Below are positions 16,394 through 24,100 of a DNA stretch of 64,000 nt, in pieces (position 1 is the stretch's first letter; the number at the start of each line of letters is the position of its first letter). A program made the translations under genes and the position numbers. The notes under the pieces are model-generated. The model was not told the origin of the DNA. It was given only the letters and a program-made list of their open reading frames with translations, and did not search any database. This DNA comes from Alicyclobacillus herbarius DSM 13609. GTDB taxonomy: Bacteria; Bacillota; Bacilli; Alicyclobacillales; Alicyclobacillaceae. Location of the stretch: assembly GCF_000430585.1 (NCBI RefSeq), contig NZ_AUMH01000019.1, forward strand, positions 21,689 through 85,688, read 5' to 3'.

Positions 16394-16753
16394 CCTCCGT
16401 CCCCCCTGAATCGTGCTCTCTGAATTTGTCCCTGCGCCTCAAGTCCGAAACGTGTCGTGTATCACCTCTATCATATAACAGGACAAACTATCATACAACA
16501 GTTTTTTCGAGCGCTTGTAGCGCGTGGCATCGAGATCAAGGACAAGTATGACTACGGTCTGCTCTTGTGGCGAGTTCCGATCCGACCGGACGACAGGGGC
16601 CTATCGGACTAGTCGATTGTGCGTTTCGAAGATGGTCTGGCCGAAACTGAACAAAAACGTCCGTTTCCGCCATGATGGAGGTGTAACGGATGAAGGTTCC
16701 TGGCCGTAAATGAGACCGGTTGACCTGACGGGAGGAACCTAGGGGGGAGACTT
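16394..16753. other. Intergenic region, no recognisable gene
   Basis: This 360-base stretch lies between the divergent HesB-like gene and uspA. A pair of similar words (TATCATATAAC and TATCATACAAC, 16471-16500) is AT-rich and could lie in a promoter. Between 16500 and 16680 one frame reads IEIKDKYDYGLLLWRVPI before an early stop, which looks like decayed coding sequence, but I recognise no family. The uspA Shine-Dalgarno (GGGGGGAG) is at 16743-16750. Confidence 0.4.
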
Positions 16754-17167
16754 ATGAAAACATTTGTCTTGGCTGTGGATGGATCGAAAGCGTCCGAGAA
16801 GGCTGTCGCTTGGGCCGGCGATTTACTCAGTCGTTTTGCGGATGCCCGTTTGATTGGCGTTTATGCAATTGATCCGCTCGTCTTCGCTGGAGACGCGGCG
16901 ATTCCCGCCACAGTCTTCGCGGCTCAAGAGGAAGAAGCCAAACGGATTTGGGAGGAGACCCTGCAAATGCTCGGCGACGTGGGTGAACGAGCGACATTCC
17001 GGTCGCCGACTGGCTATCCGGTAAAGGTCATCTGCGACATAGCGGAGGAGGTCAACGCCGACCTGATTATTATGGGGTCACATGGGAAGTCCGGCCTACG
17101 TTCTCTGGGTAGTGTGAGTCACGGCGTGCTGCATCGGGCCCATCGCCCCGTGCTGATTGCCCGTTAA
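16754..17167 (+). CDS. Universal stress protein UspA family
   Basis: A 137-residue single-domain Usp. It starts with the strand MKTFVLAVDGSKASEKAV and ends with the nucleotide-binding pattern GSHGKSGLRSLGSVSHGVLH followed by RPVLIAR, matching G-2x-G-9x-G-S/T of ATP-binding members. Such proteins accumulate under stress and may act as ATP-dependent switches. A strong purine-rich ribosome site (GGGGGGAGACTT) precedes the ATG. It is followed 146 bases later by the cupin-hemerythrin gene in the same direction, suggesting a stress-related pair. Confidence 0.93.
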   Translation: MKTFVLAVDGSKASEKAVAWAGDLLSRFADARLIGVYAIDPLVFAGDAAIPATVFAAQEEEAKRIWEETLQMLGDVGERATFRSPTGYPVKVICDIAEEVNADLIIMGSHGKSGLRSLGSVSHGVLHRAHRPVLIAR

Positions 17168-17313
17168 CGGACGCGAGCAGGGGGAAAGCGTCGGGGCGTG
17201 ACGGATCGCACAACGAAGATGTGTCGCCTGTGCAAGACTGAGCATGCAAGGTGTACTTATCTTCGTGAAGGCCGTCTTTACGGTTAATCGTGGGCGGTCG
17301 AGGAGGTTCGCTT

Positions 17314-18150
17314 ATGCAGCGTGTGTCTTTAGCGTTTCAAGATAAGATGGTGCAAAGCCTGCTACAACATGGAGAAGCCAGGTTTGTGCAGCTGTCGCTC
17401 AACCCGGGGCAGGGTTTGACAAGGCATAAAACGCCGTTGGCATTGACCGTCGTGGTTGTCTCAGGAAAGATTGTCTTCACGGTCGACGATGAGCAGGTCC
17501 TTCTCGAGGGACCGAGCCTTCTGCCGGTGGGAGCAGGTGTCGAGCACGCAGTCGAAGCCGTGGAAAAGAGTGTCGTACTATTGGTTCTTGCTCCGTCGGA
17601 AGGTGCCGAAGACGGACCGTCTCCGCGGGGTTCCCGTCAGATTCAACATCAGAACGCCTATGAACACCCAGAACTGGTCAAAGGCATCACACCCGAACTG
17701 CGGCCCTTGGTCGAGGACCACGTGCAACTGTGCAAGGTGCTGCTGAACCTGGGCGAACACCCGGATTTAGATGCTATTCGCCACGCGCTGCAGGTGGTCA
17801 GTGCCGAGTTATGTCATCATTTCACGGCCGAAGAGGACATCGTGTTTCCGCGGATGGCAGTCCACGTCGGCGGGGCAGATGTGGGTCCGGTAGCTCGGTT
17901 GATTGAAGAGCATGCGCACATTCGACGCCTGCATGGCGAGGCGGAGGACCTGTTCAACGCATTCACCGAGAAACAGGACGAACACCTGCGTGCACTCCTC
18001 TGGGATAAGGTTGAGGACCTGACCGTCGCCCTGCTCAATCACTTAGGCAAGGAAGACAGCCACCTCTTCCCTATGGCCAGCCGACTCATGTCTGAGGACG
18101 AGAAAGCAGCCATTGCCGAGGAATTGCAGTATATCCGCCAACGGCACTGA
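17314..18150 (+). CDS. Cupin-hemerythrin fusion protein
   Basis: The 278-residue protein joins an N-terminal cupin-like beta-barrel (about 1-95; LALTVVVVSGKIVFTVDDEQ, then LLPVGAGVEHAVEAVEKS) to a C-terminal hemerythrin HHE domain (about 125-270). Candidate di-iron ligands are the His in EDHVQLC, His and Glu in CHHFTAEEDIVFPRM, His residues in EEHAHIRRLH, and NHLGKEDSHLFPM. Hemerythrin domains bind oxygen or sense NO and oxygen. The start at 17314 has GAGGAGG 7 bases upstream. A similar fold arrangement is seen in iron-centre repair and redox-sensing proteins, but the role here is inference. It follows uspA and has its own terminator. Confidence 0.8.
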   Translation: MQRVSLAFQDKMVQSLLQHGEARFVQLSLNPGQGLTRHKTPLALTVVVVSGKIVFTVDDEQVLLEGPSLLPVGAGVEHAVEAVEKSVVLLVLAPSEGAEDGPSPRGSRQIQHQNAYEHPELVKGITPELRPLVEDHVQLCKVLLNLGEHPDLDAIRHALQVVSAELCHHFTAEEDIVFPRMAVHVGGADVGPVARLIEEHAHIRRLHGEAEDLFNAFTEKQDEHLRALLWDKVEDLTVALLNHLGKEDSHLFPMASRLMSEDEKAAIAEELQYIRQRH

Positions 18151-18194
18151 AGATACGGGCTGCACTTCCTACTCACAATTTCATACGCTTCACG

Positions 18195-18234
18195 GGACTG
18201 AGCCTGATTCCTCGCCACCAGGTTCAGTCCTTTT
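18195..18234 (+). terminator. Intrinsic terminator after the cupin-hemerythrin gene
   Basis: GGACTGAGCCTG (18195-18206) pairs with CAGGTTCAGTCC (18219-18230), leaving a 12-base loop and one mismatch-type pair, and TTTT follows directly. It sits 44 bases past the stop codon. Confidence 0.75.
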
Positions 18235-18613
18235 GTGCCTGCCGCAACTTGCACCGGATGTGTACGTAGAGCAGATATGGACGTAAAGCCGCCACTTCGG
18301 AGGTACCCGGTCAGACGAGGATAGGGCCGATTTGGACCAGTCTTTCCTGAAGCTCGGTTTTGGTCCGGCTCGATTATTGGCTCATTCCATACCTACAGTA
18401 ACTGGCTGCCCGCATCCGTCATCGCGGTGGAAGCCGGCCAGCACCACTGGCCCCGCGCCCCCGGAAAACTGCCTAAGGCCGTCGGACTGGCGACGCAGAA
18501 AACCTTAGACAAATTCGAACAACTTGCGCTTACGTCGTGCTCGCGATTTCCTTTCACGCCAGTCTTACGTCCGCCCCGGCGGAGGACGGACGTATCAACG
18601 GGAGGCATGAGCC
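18235..18613. other. Intergenic region without recognisable gene
   Basis: About 380 bases between the hemerythrin terminator and the UspA relic. Frames cross it, but none carries a motif or a good start signal. A purine-rich site (GGGAGG) at its end belongs to the relic. Confidence 0.4.
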
Positions 18614-18761
18614 ATGCAGGTCTTGCTTGCCGTATCCGGAAAAGTCATCAGCCCGCACGCCCAGCGGGGCGATGGAAGACCGGCCTCAGGAATCCCCGGG
18701 AAATAACGTCGTCAAATCTGTACTTGAACACACCGATGCGGACGTACTCCTGGTACGGTAG
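18614..18761 (+). pseudogene. Universal stress protein relic
   Basis: An ATG behind GGGAGG opens M-Q-V-L-L-A-V-S-G-K, then SPHAQR, like the first strand and helix of a Usp domain. After about 60 bases the reading frame must change, and ESPGNNVVKSVLEHTDADVL followed by L-V-R-stop appears, which matches the last helix and strand of Usp proteins. About 100 residues between these ends are missing. It is thus a deleted second usp gene. The N-terminal match is short; the C-terminal one is more convincing. Confidence 0.5.
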
Positions 18762-18869
18762 AACATCTCGACGGGGCCCGACTAACTGTTGGCGACACAG
18801 ACCTTTACACTCGACAGATACAAATGAAGAAGAAAGACTCGTACTCGTAGACTTGACCCTGGCCTTCGG

Positions 18870-19472
18870 TCACCCGTCCGTCAAACGTCCTGCATTTCGC
18901 TGAGCCTGGCGAAAGATTTGCGCCAAGCTCAGTTTTTTGCGCTCAGGAGCTGGCGGGGGCGTGGATGAAGCCGCTCCCGCCGGATTCGCTGTGTGCTCTG
19001 TGTGATCTTCTGGCCCTACCCCCGAGGCGTCGGCTGACTCACCTGAAGCCCCCGTGTCTTGGGAATCCAGCACGCCACCCATACGGTCCGTTGCCGCGGC
19101 GTCTCTGGAAAACGCGCGGATATGGGAGGTAGATCCCGACAGCGGTCCGGTTCCCGGCCATCCGTCCGCCGCTGCCCCCGTGTCGGGCCCGGGATGGACC
19201 GGCGCGCTGCCATCGGTTCGCGTGGCGCGCGGCGGCCAATCGAAATCCTCATCGTCTTCCAAGGCACCCGCGACCGGAGTCTCGGTTTCTGGCGTTTCCG
19301 CTCCGTGCGACAACACATACTCCGTCAAAATGTCGATGACACCTTGGCTGAAATTTCCTTCATCCTTCAGACGGTTGAGGTAGGCAATCACTTCCGGTGG
19401 CGTCTCTGCCGGAACGTAGAGGGTAATGTCCTTGCCGGGTCGGACATACACCGTGGAGCGGCGTTTCCTCAA
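18870..19472 (-). CDS. ParR-like partner protein of the actin-type segregation pair
   Basis: A 200-residue protein I do not recognise by family, described from layout. Residues 1-55 begin RKRRSTVYVRPGKDITLYVP and continue with two helices (PEVIAYLNRLKDEGNFSQGV), compatible with a ribbon-helix-helix-like DNA-binding domain. Residues ~58-170 are low-complexity, rich in Ala, Gly, Pro, Ser, Thr and acidic residues, so probably disordered. The last 22 residues (KKLSLAQIFRQAQRNAG) could form an amphipathic helix. This is the plan of ParR adaptors, which bind the centromere through the N-terminus and the actin filament through a C-terminal peptide. The TTG start overlaps the stop of the actin gene (TTGA), with AAGGA 6 bases before it. 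Adaptor role is inferred. Confidence 0.6.
   Translation of the reverse strand: MRKRRSTVYVRPGKDITLYVPAETPPEVIAYLNRLKDEGNFSQGVIDILTEYVLSHGAETPETETPVAGALEDDEDFDWPPRATRTDGSAPVHPGPDTGAAADGWPGTGPLSGSTSHIRAFSRDAAATDRMGGVLDSQDTGASGESADASGVGPEDHTEHTANPAGAASSTPPPAPERKKLSLAQIFRQAQRNAGRLTDG
18900..18938 (+). terminator. Plus-strand intrinsic terminator inside the 3' end of the parR-like gene
   Basis: CTGAGCCTGGCG (18900-18911) and CGCCAAGCTCAG (18921-18932) form a 12-bp stem with one G-T pair and a 9-base loop, followed by six T (18933-18938). It would stop plus-strand transcripts coming from the UspA relic side before they run antisense through the segregation genes. On the minus strand the same DNA codes for the last residues of the ParR-like protein. 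Confidence 0.7.
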
Positions 19473-20677
19473 TGCGCATCCTTCCCGTCCTCTTTTTGTG
19501 CTGCCGGCGCACTCGAAGTCTGTTCAACGGCGGCCGCCGCCTGCGGCATCGTCTCCAGGGCGTGTGACAACAGCAGGAAGGTTCCACGGGCGTTGCGGAA
19601 TTGGCTGTATTCGGCCGCGTCGAAGCGCAGTGGCAGACCCAACTCCGCGTTGAGTTTTTCAATCCACGGCTGCAACACAATCGATCCACCACCGATAAAC
19701 CAGAACTCATTGGCGTAGCGGACATGCTTCCAGGCGTTGCGGGCTGACTTGAGCACCTTCTCGGCCAGGATGCGCATGTGGCGGTTGACCAGGCCGGTCA
19801 TGTCAAAGACGACCTTGCCTTCGGCGTAGATCTCATATTCTTTGTTGACCAGCATTTCCGTGAGCTCGGCGGTGCTGGCGATGAGCTCTTCTCCCTGGGC
19901 GTTGACCTCGTTGCGGATGTTCTCCAGGGCATCATTGAGGTGAATCTTCGTCCCGGTCGAATGGCGCTGATCCAATTCCAGACCGGGCCGGAAGAAGGCA
20001 ATATCCATATCGACACCGCCCACGTCGGCAATTCCGAAGCCTTTGTGCGACAAGGGCGACTTCGAGGTGGCCTCGATGTCATAGACACCGGAGACATCGT
20101 CGATGCCAATGTCAACGGGCAGCGAAAATTCGAGTTCTACGGTCACGCCCTTGTAGACGGGCGTGGTGACAAAGGTTACGGAATGAACGCCACCTGTAAT
20201 TTTGGCGGCGAATTCCGCACGAAACTTTGCAATCTCGCTGATGGGCAGTCCCGTGCCGAGGTACACATGCGCCTTGATGCGCTTTAAACCGGCCCGGATT
20301 TCCGCCTCGTGCTTGCGCGCGACCGCGTAAGCGGCGCCCGTCAGCAGAGTGACCATGGTCTCTGGTCGCTGCGCCTTCTTTTGGGCCGCCTTATCGCCGA
20401 CAATCTCATGCACGACACCTTCGTCGCCGATCGCTAGGTTTCCGACATATACGTGGCGGTACTGTTCGCTGGTAATAGCCGGAGAGGTAATCTGCACGTC
20501 GAGAAAGTCGAGCGGGTTGCCTTGCTCTGTTAAGAGGAAGCGCTCCCCTATCGGCTGCGAGACAACGTTGGGGAAAATAAACGTGTTCTCGATTTGGTCG
20601 TAGATTCCTTTGATGTGGCTGCTGCCATTGTCCATGGATAACGTAATCGTCGTGTTTGCGGCTTCGTTTTTCGCCAA
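19469..20677 (-). CDS. Actin-like ParM/StbA-family ATPase
   Basis: A 402-residue member of the actin/Hsp70 ATPase fold most like plasmid-segregation ParM/StbA proteins. Phosphate 1 motif is TITLSMDNGSSHIKG near the N-terminus, phosphate 2 is GFGIADVGGVDMDIAFF (about 220-236), and the adenosine motif is FWFIGGGSIVLQPW (about 340). Other actin-like chromosomal proteins (MreB, FtsA) differ in these blocks. The start is TTG at 20677, 5 bases after AGGGGAG, since the longer frame lacks a ribosome site. It overlaps the ParR-like gene by 4 bases. Promoter and repeat region lie directly upstream. It is longer than R1 ParM (320 residues). Confidence 0.82.
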   Translation of the reverse strand: MAKNEAANTTITLSMDNGSSHIKGIYDQIENTFIFPNVVSQPIGERFLLTEQGNPLDFLDVQITSPAITSEQYRHVYVGNLAIGDEGVVHEIVGDKAAQKKAQRPETMVTLLTGAAYAVARKHEAEIRAGLKRIKAHVYLGTGLPISEIAKFRAEFAAKITGGVHSVTFVTTPVYKGVTVELEFSLPVDIGIDDVSGVYDIEATSKSPLSHKGFGIADVGGVDMDIAFFRPGLELDQRHSTGTKIHLNDALENIRNEVNAQGEELIASTAELTEMLVNKEYEIYAEGKVVFDMTGLVNRHMRILAEKVLKSARNAWKHVRYANEFWFIGGGSIVLQPWIEKLNAELGLPLRFDAAEYSQFRNARGTFLLLSHALETMPQAAAAVEQTSSAPAAQKEDGKDAH

Positions 20678-20715
20678 GTTCGCTCCCCTCTCCAACCCAC
20701 AGTTCTTACTTTCAC

Positions 20716-20744
20716 AGTATATGAGATTCTGGGCGGCTCGCCAA
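20716..20744 (-). promoter_or_regulatory. Promoter of the actin-like segregation operon
   Basis: On the minus strand TTGGCG (complement of 20739-20744) and TATACT (complement of 20716-20721) are 17 bases apart, about 40 bases before the TTG start. The repeat tract abuts the -35 element, so a protein bound there could block the promoter, as ParR does in plasmid systems. Confidence 0.6.
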
Positions 20745-20749
20745 CGCAA

Positions 20750-20890
20750 AAATTGAAGCTTGAAAGCTTAGGATTTAAACCTTAAGTCTTAGAAGTTTAC
20801 CCAAGTAACGTTTGAACTTTAGAGTTCAAACGTCAAACTTCAAATCCTACAGTTTACCATCCAACATTTAAACTTTAACTCTTAACCCTC
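20750..20890. repeat. AT-rich repeat tract, candidate centromere/operator
   Basis: About 140 bases that are far more AT-rich than the surroundings. At the centre is a perfect inverted repeat: ACGTTTGAACT (20808-20818), 4-base loop, AGTTCAAACGT (20823-20833). It is flanked by two 19-base direct repeats beginning ATTTAAAC (20773-20791 and 20866-20884), 17 of 19 identical and 93 bases apart. Further pairs are TAGGATTT (20769-20776) with its complement AAATCCTA (20842-20849), and AGTTTACC twice (20794 and 20851). This organisation is like ParR-binding parC sites. Function is inferred. Confidence 0.6.
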
Positions 20891-20967
20891 ATCCGAACGA
20901 ACAGATTCCGAATCAAACACCATATCTGGAATTTCTGTCTACAAAGATCCCCAGAAACAAATCGACC

Positions 20968-21000
20968 TGGAGGACCCACCGGGCGCCCCAGGTCGGCTAA
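20968..21000 (-). terminator. Possible terminator of the glycoside hydrolase gene
   Basis: GACCTGG and CCAGGTC face each other across about 17 bases near 20969-20999, roughly 70 bases beyond the hydrolase stop. On the minus strand GATTTGTTTCT follows, a weak T-rich tail. Confidence 0.4.
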
Positions 21001-21071
21001 CAGAACCGGAAACCGACAAAACGGAGGAGAAGAGAAAAGACACGAAGAAGGCGTAGAGACAGACCCGTACC

Positions 21072-23195
21072 CTATTCGGTGACTGTCAAGGTCGGGCCAT
21101 CCGAATTCGCGAACCACTGGAGAAAGCCCCAGTTGCTCGTGAACAGCCCCACCGGAAAGGTGTATGTTCCTGCAGAGGACGGAGTAAACGTTGCCGTCTC
21201 CGTCACCGTTTCGCCCGGCGCCAATGTCCCGTTTTTCGCAAACTGGGTGACCCATGTACCGTCGCGGTAGACGTATTGGTTCAGTATCCCGTTACTTAGC
21301 CAACGCGAATCCGACGTATTCTTGTATGTCGTGCTAACCGTCACCGGCGTTCCCACCTTGACCGTACTCGCCGATAACATCGTCTTTACCGTCACATCCC
21401 CCTGCACAATCGGGTCTGGCTCTGTCACAGTAAACTGTCCCGCGGATTCATCCGCCAAATACGTAACAACCCCGTCTCTACTGAACGCGAACGCTCTCAC
21501 CGTATACGTACCCGGCACGTTCGGCGCCTCCCACGTCATCGTCACCGCACCTGTACAATCCCCCGGATGCAGCGAGACACCGTTGAGCAACTTCCGGCCC
21601 ACCAGCTCTCCAGCCGGATTGTAGACCTCCAGGCTTACCGTCGCCCCCCGCAGCTGCGCTCGAACCGCTTTAAATCGCGCCGTAATCGTCTCCGTATAGC
21701 TCGGTTTCACCGTCGGACTGCTCACCGTTGTCGTCGCCGACACCCCCGCGCCATACCCTGCTCCACAATGCCGCGGAGTCAAGATCACCTCTCGCAACGA
21801 GTACGGCGGCAGCTCTACCAACCCGGCATCCTGCAGCCGCTCCGTCTCAATTCCGTGACTCCCCTCGCCGTAGCTAAGCACTGTGGCCCATTCCTCGGCC
21901 CGGTACCCCTCCAGGTGCAGCTTCACATGGTACAAACGGTTTGGGTCTTTGTTAATCAGCAGCACAACCAATTCCCCGTTTGGCAACTTCGCCGCGTGGG
22001 CTGCCACCTCAGCGTCACTGCTGCCAGCTCCGACCAGCGTCGCCCCCGGCCTATCCATCCGTGCCAGTAACTCGTACGCATAGTAACTCGGGAATGGTGT
22101 ATTCGCCGTCGGCTCGCTAATACCATCCGCGGACGATCCGTTCGCCAACAGTCCGTAATCTCCAAACGAACTCGACCCGTACAGACCGGGGTCTATATTC
22201 GCACCCTGCGACGCGGTGACAATCCCGTTGTGCAGGTCCCACCAGTCCACGTTCACGGCGCCCGCCTGGAGCCAATCCGCCATATCATCCGCCAGGAAAA
22301 GCGCGTTCACCAGGCTCGTTGTCTGCTTGCCCGGGTTGGAAGATACGCTGTTGGTTTCCGTGACAAACACCGGGATATGTCCTAACTGCCGCTTCAGCGT
22401 ATCCATCACCGTGGCAATCATCTCAGTCGACGCCAGCAACCCAGCATCCGATTCCCCGCCCGGATTCTGTGGATACCAGTGGACAATCCCGAAGTCGGGC
22501 TCTGTCCCTAGTTCCCTTAACTTCGCCAACACGCGAGCATTCCAGGTATCGTCCCCCGTCCCGGGCGCAATCAAATCCACACCAATCTGAATAGACGGAT
22601 CGACCGCCTTCATCGCTTTCATAAACTGACTCGCTTTCTCAGCGTATCCCTCCGGATTGCCGTTGAAATTATGTCCATTCCCCTCCCAGTTGCCGTACAA
22701 CTCATTGCCGATTTCCCAGTACCGGATGTGATAGTCGTGCGTCACGTTCGCATCCTTCACCCAGGCAGCCGCCTCTGCCGCCGTCCCAGTACCCCCATTG
22801 ACCGTGATAATCGGCGATGCACCGGTCGCCTCAGTCACGCGCATAAACGCATCAAAACCGCTGTTCGGGTTAGCCCAACCACCAAAATCCACCGTGTTCG
22901 TCTGCCAATGATACACATCCGAGGTCGATCCACCCGGATAACGAAGCATCCTGGCCCCAATCTTGCGCAGCATCGACGGCACATCCTTGTCTGTCAGGTG
23001 CCCGTCCCAGACTGCCGTGTTTACCCCCAGTGCGGTTTTCGGCACCCGCGTTAACGGGGCCGAAGCGTTCACCGTCACCACCGCCTCTTGCGGCGTCGGG
23101 CTGTCTGCTCTCGCCATTCCCCCCGCGACCCAGGATGTCCCCAGGACTAAAGCTGTCACAGCACCACCCTGAAAGGCCCACTTCAAACGACACAT
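21072..23195 (-). CDS. Secreted clan-A glycoside hydrolase, arabinofuranosidase-like, with C-terminal beta-sandwich modules
   Basis: A 707-residue exported enzyme. It starts with a basic stretch and a hydrophobic signal peptide ending near ARADS. Residues ~40-450 form a TIM-barrel: LRYPGGSTSDVYHW, RYWEIGNELYGNWE with the probable acid/base Glu after Asn, and PVFVTETNSVSSNPG with the probable nucleophile Glu. This layout resembles alpha-L-arabinofuranosidases (GH51/GH39-like) more than other groups, but the family is not certain. Two Ig-like modules (about 460-590 and 600-707) follow, suited to binding polymers. The start at 23195 has GGGAGGG 8 bases upstream. It stands alone; substrate is likely plant polysaccharide. 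Confidence 0.75.
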   Translation of the reverse strand: MCRLKWAFQGGAVTALVLGTSWVAGGMARADSPTPQEAVVTVNASAPLTRVPKTALGVNTAVWDGHLTDKDVPSMLRKIGARMLRYPGGSTSDVYHWQTNTVDFGGWANPNSGFDAFMRVTEATGASPIITVNGGTGTAAEAAAWVKDANVTHDYHIRYWEIGNELYGNWEGNGHNFNGNPEGYAEKASQFMKAMKAVDPSIQIGVDLIAPGTGDDTWNARVLAKLRELGTEPDFGIVHWYPQNPGGESDAGLLASTEMIATVMDTLKRQLGHIPVFVTETNSVSSNPGKQTTSLVNALFLADDMADWLQAGAVNVDWWDLHNGIVTASQGANIDPGLYGSSSFGDYGLLANGSSADGISEPTANTPFPSYYAYELLARMDRPGATLVGAGSSDAEVAAHAAKLPNGELVVLLINKDPNRLYHVKLHLEGYRAEEWATVLSYGEGSHGIETERLQDAGLVELPPYSLREVILTPRHCGAGYGAGVSATTTVSSPTVKPSYTETITARFKAVRAQLRGATVSLEVYNPAGELVGRKLLNGVSLHPGDCTGAVTMTWEAPNVPGTYTVRAFAFSRDGVVTYLADESAGQFTVTEPDPIVQGDVTVKTMLSASTVKVGTPVTVSTTYKNTSDSRWLSNGILNQYVYRDGTWVTQFAKNGTLAPGETVTETATFTPSSAGTYTFPVGLFTSNWGFLQWFANSDGPTLTVTE

Positions 23196-23600
23196 CCTCG
23201 CGTCCCTCCCATGCACGCGTTTTCAGTCCATGGGAGATGGTATCACCCTGCGTAGCTGAAGACATGGTCATATATTCCGTCAATTTGGTTATTTTCCCCC
23301 AAATTCACCTATCAACGCAGAAACACCCCTACTTCGACATGTTCTCGCCCTCACACGCAACTCCAACAACCACTGACCGGCGGTCCACAAGGCTCCTCTT
23401 GCTGTTCTACAACGCGGAGCCGTCGTCCTAAGAGGATGTACTGATGTGGCTCGTACATTGGAACGAAGAACGCTCTGCCAAGGTTTCCCAACCACGTAAC
23501 CGACGTTCGTTCAAGCATGAAACGAGAGGGCCCCAGGCTTCGGGCCTTCCCGCCCGCATACACCTGCAATCTAAAATCGTAATCGAAAATAAGGCTCCCC
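23196..23600. other. Intergenic region between hydrolase gene and rlmH
   Basis: This 405-base region has no coding similarity I can recognise. Near 23525-23560, GGGCCC and AGGCCC words form a possible hairpin on the minus strand downstream of rlmH, which may end the rlmH transcript. The hydrolase promoter should be near 23230-23300 but is not clear. Confidence 0.35.
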
Positions 23601-24080
23601 TTATTTATGATACGGTTCCCCCCGCGCAATCCGAATGCCGCGATAGACCTGCTCCAAGAGTACGATTCGGGCTAACTGATGGGGCAAGGTCAGCGGGCCA
23701 AAGCTCCAACGCAAATCCGCCCGTTGCAACACGGTGTCCGCCAACCCGAGCGATCCCCCAATCACAAACACAATACGTCCGTGGCCTCCGGCCGCAAGTT
23801 GTTGATATGTCTGGCTCCACGCCTCCGACGAGAACTGCTTACCCTTACGGTCCAGGGCCACTACTGCATCCCGCGCGCGCAGCCGGCGCTCGATGCGCGC
23901 CCCCTCCGCGCGCAGGACGCGCAACCGCTCGGCCTCCGCGGCATCCTCCCCTGCAGGCTCATCCGCCACCTCTTCCACCTGTATCTGTGCATAACCGGAA
24001 AGGCGCTTCACATACTCCGCCTCCGCGTCCCGCCAATACCGTTCCTTCAGCTTTCCAACAGCAATCACGCTCATTTGCAC
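23601..24080 (-). CDS. rlmH: 23S rRNA (pseudouridine1915-N3)-methyltransferase RlmH
   Basis: SPOUT-class methyltransferase acting on pseudouridine 1915 of 23S rRNA in the assembled 70S ribosome. The 159-residue size is typical. Key blocks are the N-terminal VIAVGKLKERYWRDAEAEY, ALDRKGKQFSSE, VFVIGGSLGLAD (SAM-binding knot) and the invariant C-terminus GEPYHK. It starts at GTG 24080 behind GGGG; an ATG two codons later is possible. In many Firmicutes it follows the wal operon and htrA, as it does here, 20 bases after htrA. Confidence 0.96.
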   Translation of the reverse strand: MQMSVIAVGKLKERYWRDAEAEYVKRLSGYAQIQVEEVADEPAGEDAAEAERLRVLRAEGARIERRLRARDAVVALDRKGKQFSSEAWSQTYQQLAAGGHGRIVFVIGGSLGLADTVLQRADLRWSFGPLTLPHQLARIVLLEQVYRGIRIARGEPYHK

Positions 24081-24100
24081 AGCGGTAACCCCACTCGCAT

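Noticed and set aside
23351..23629. 92-codon minus-strand frame overlapping rlmH end
   Set aside because: No ribosome site and no similarity; part of the spacer.
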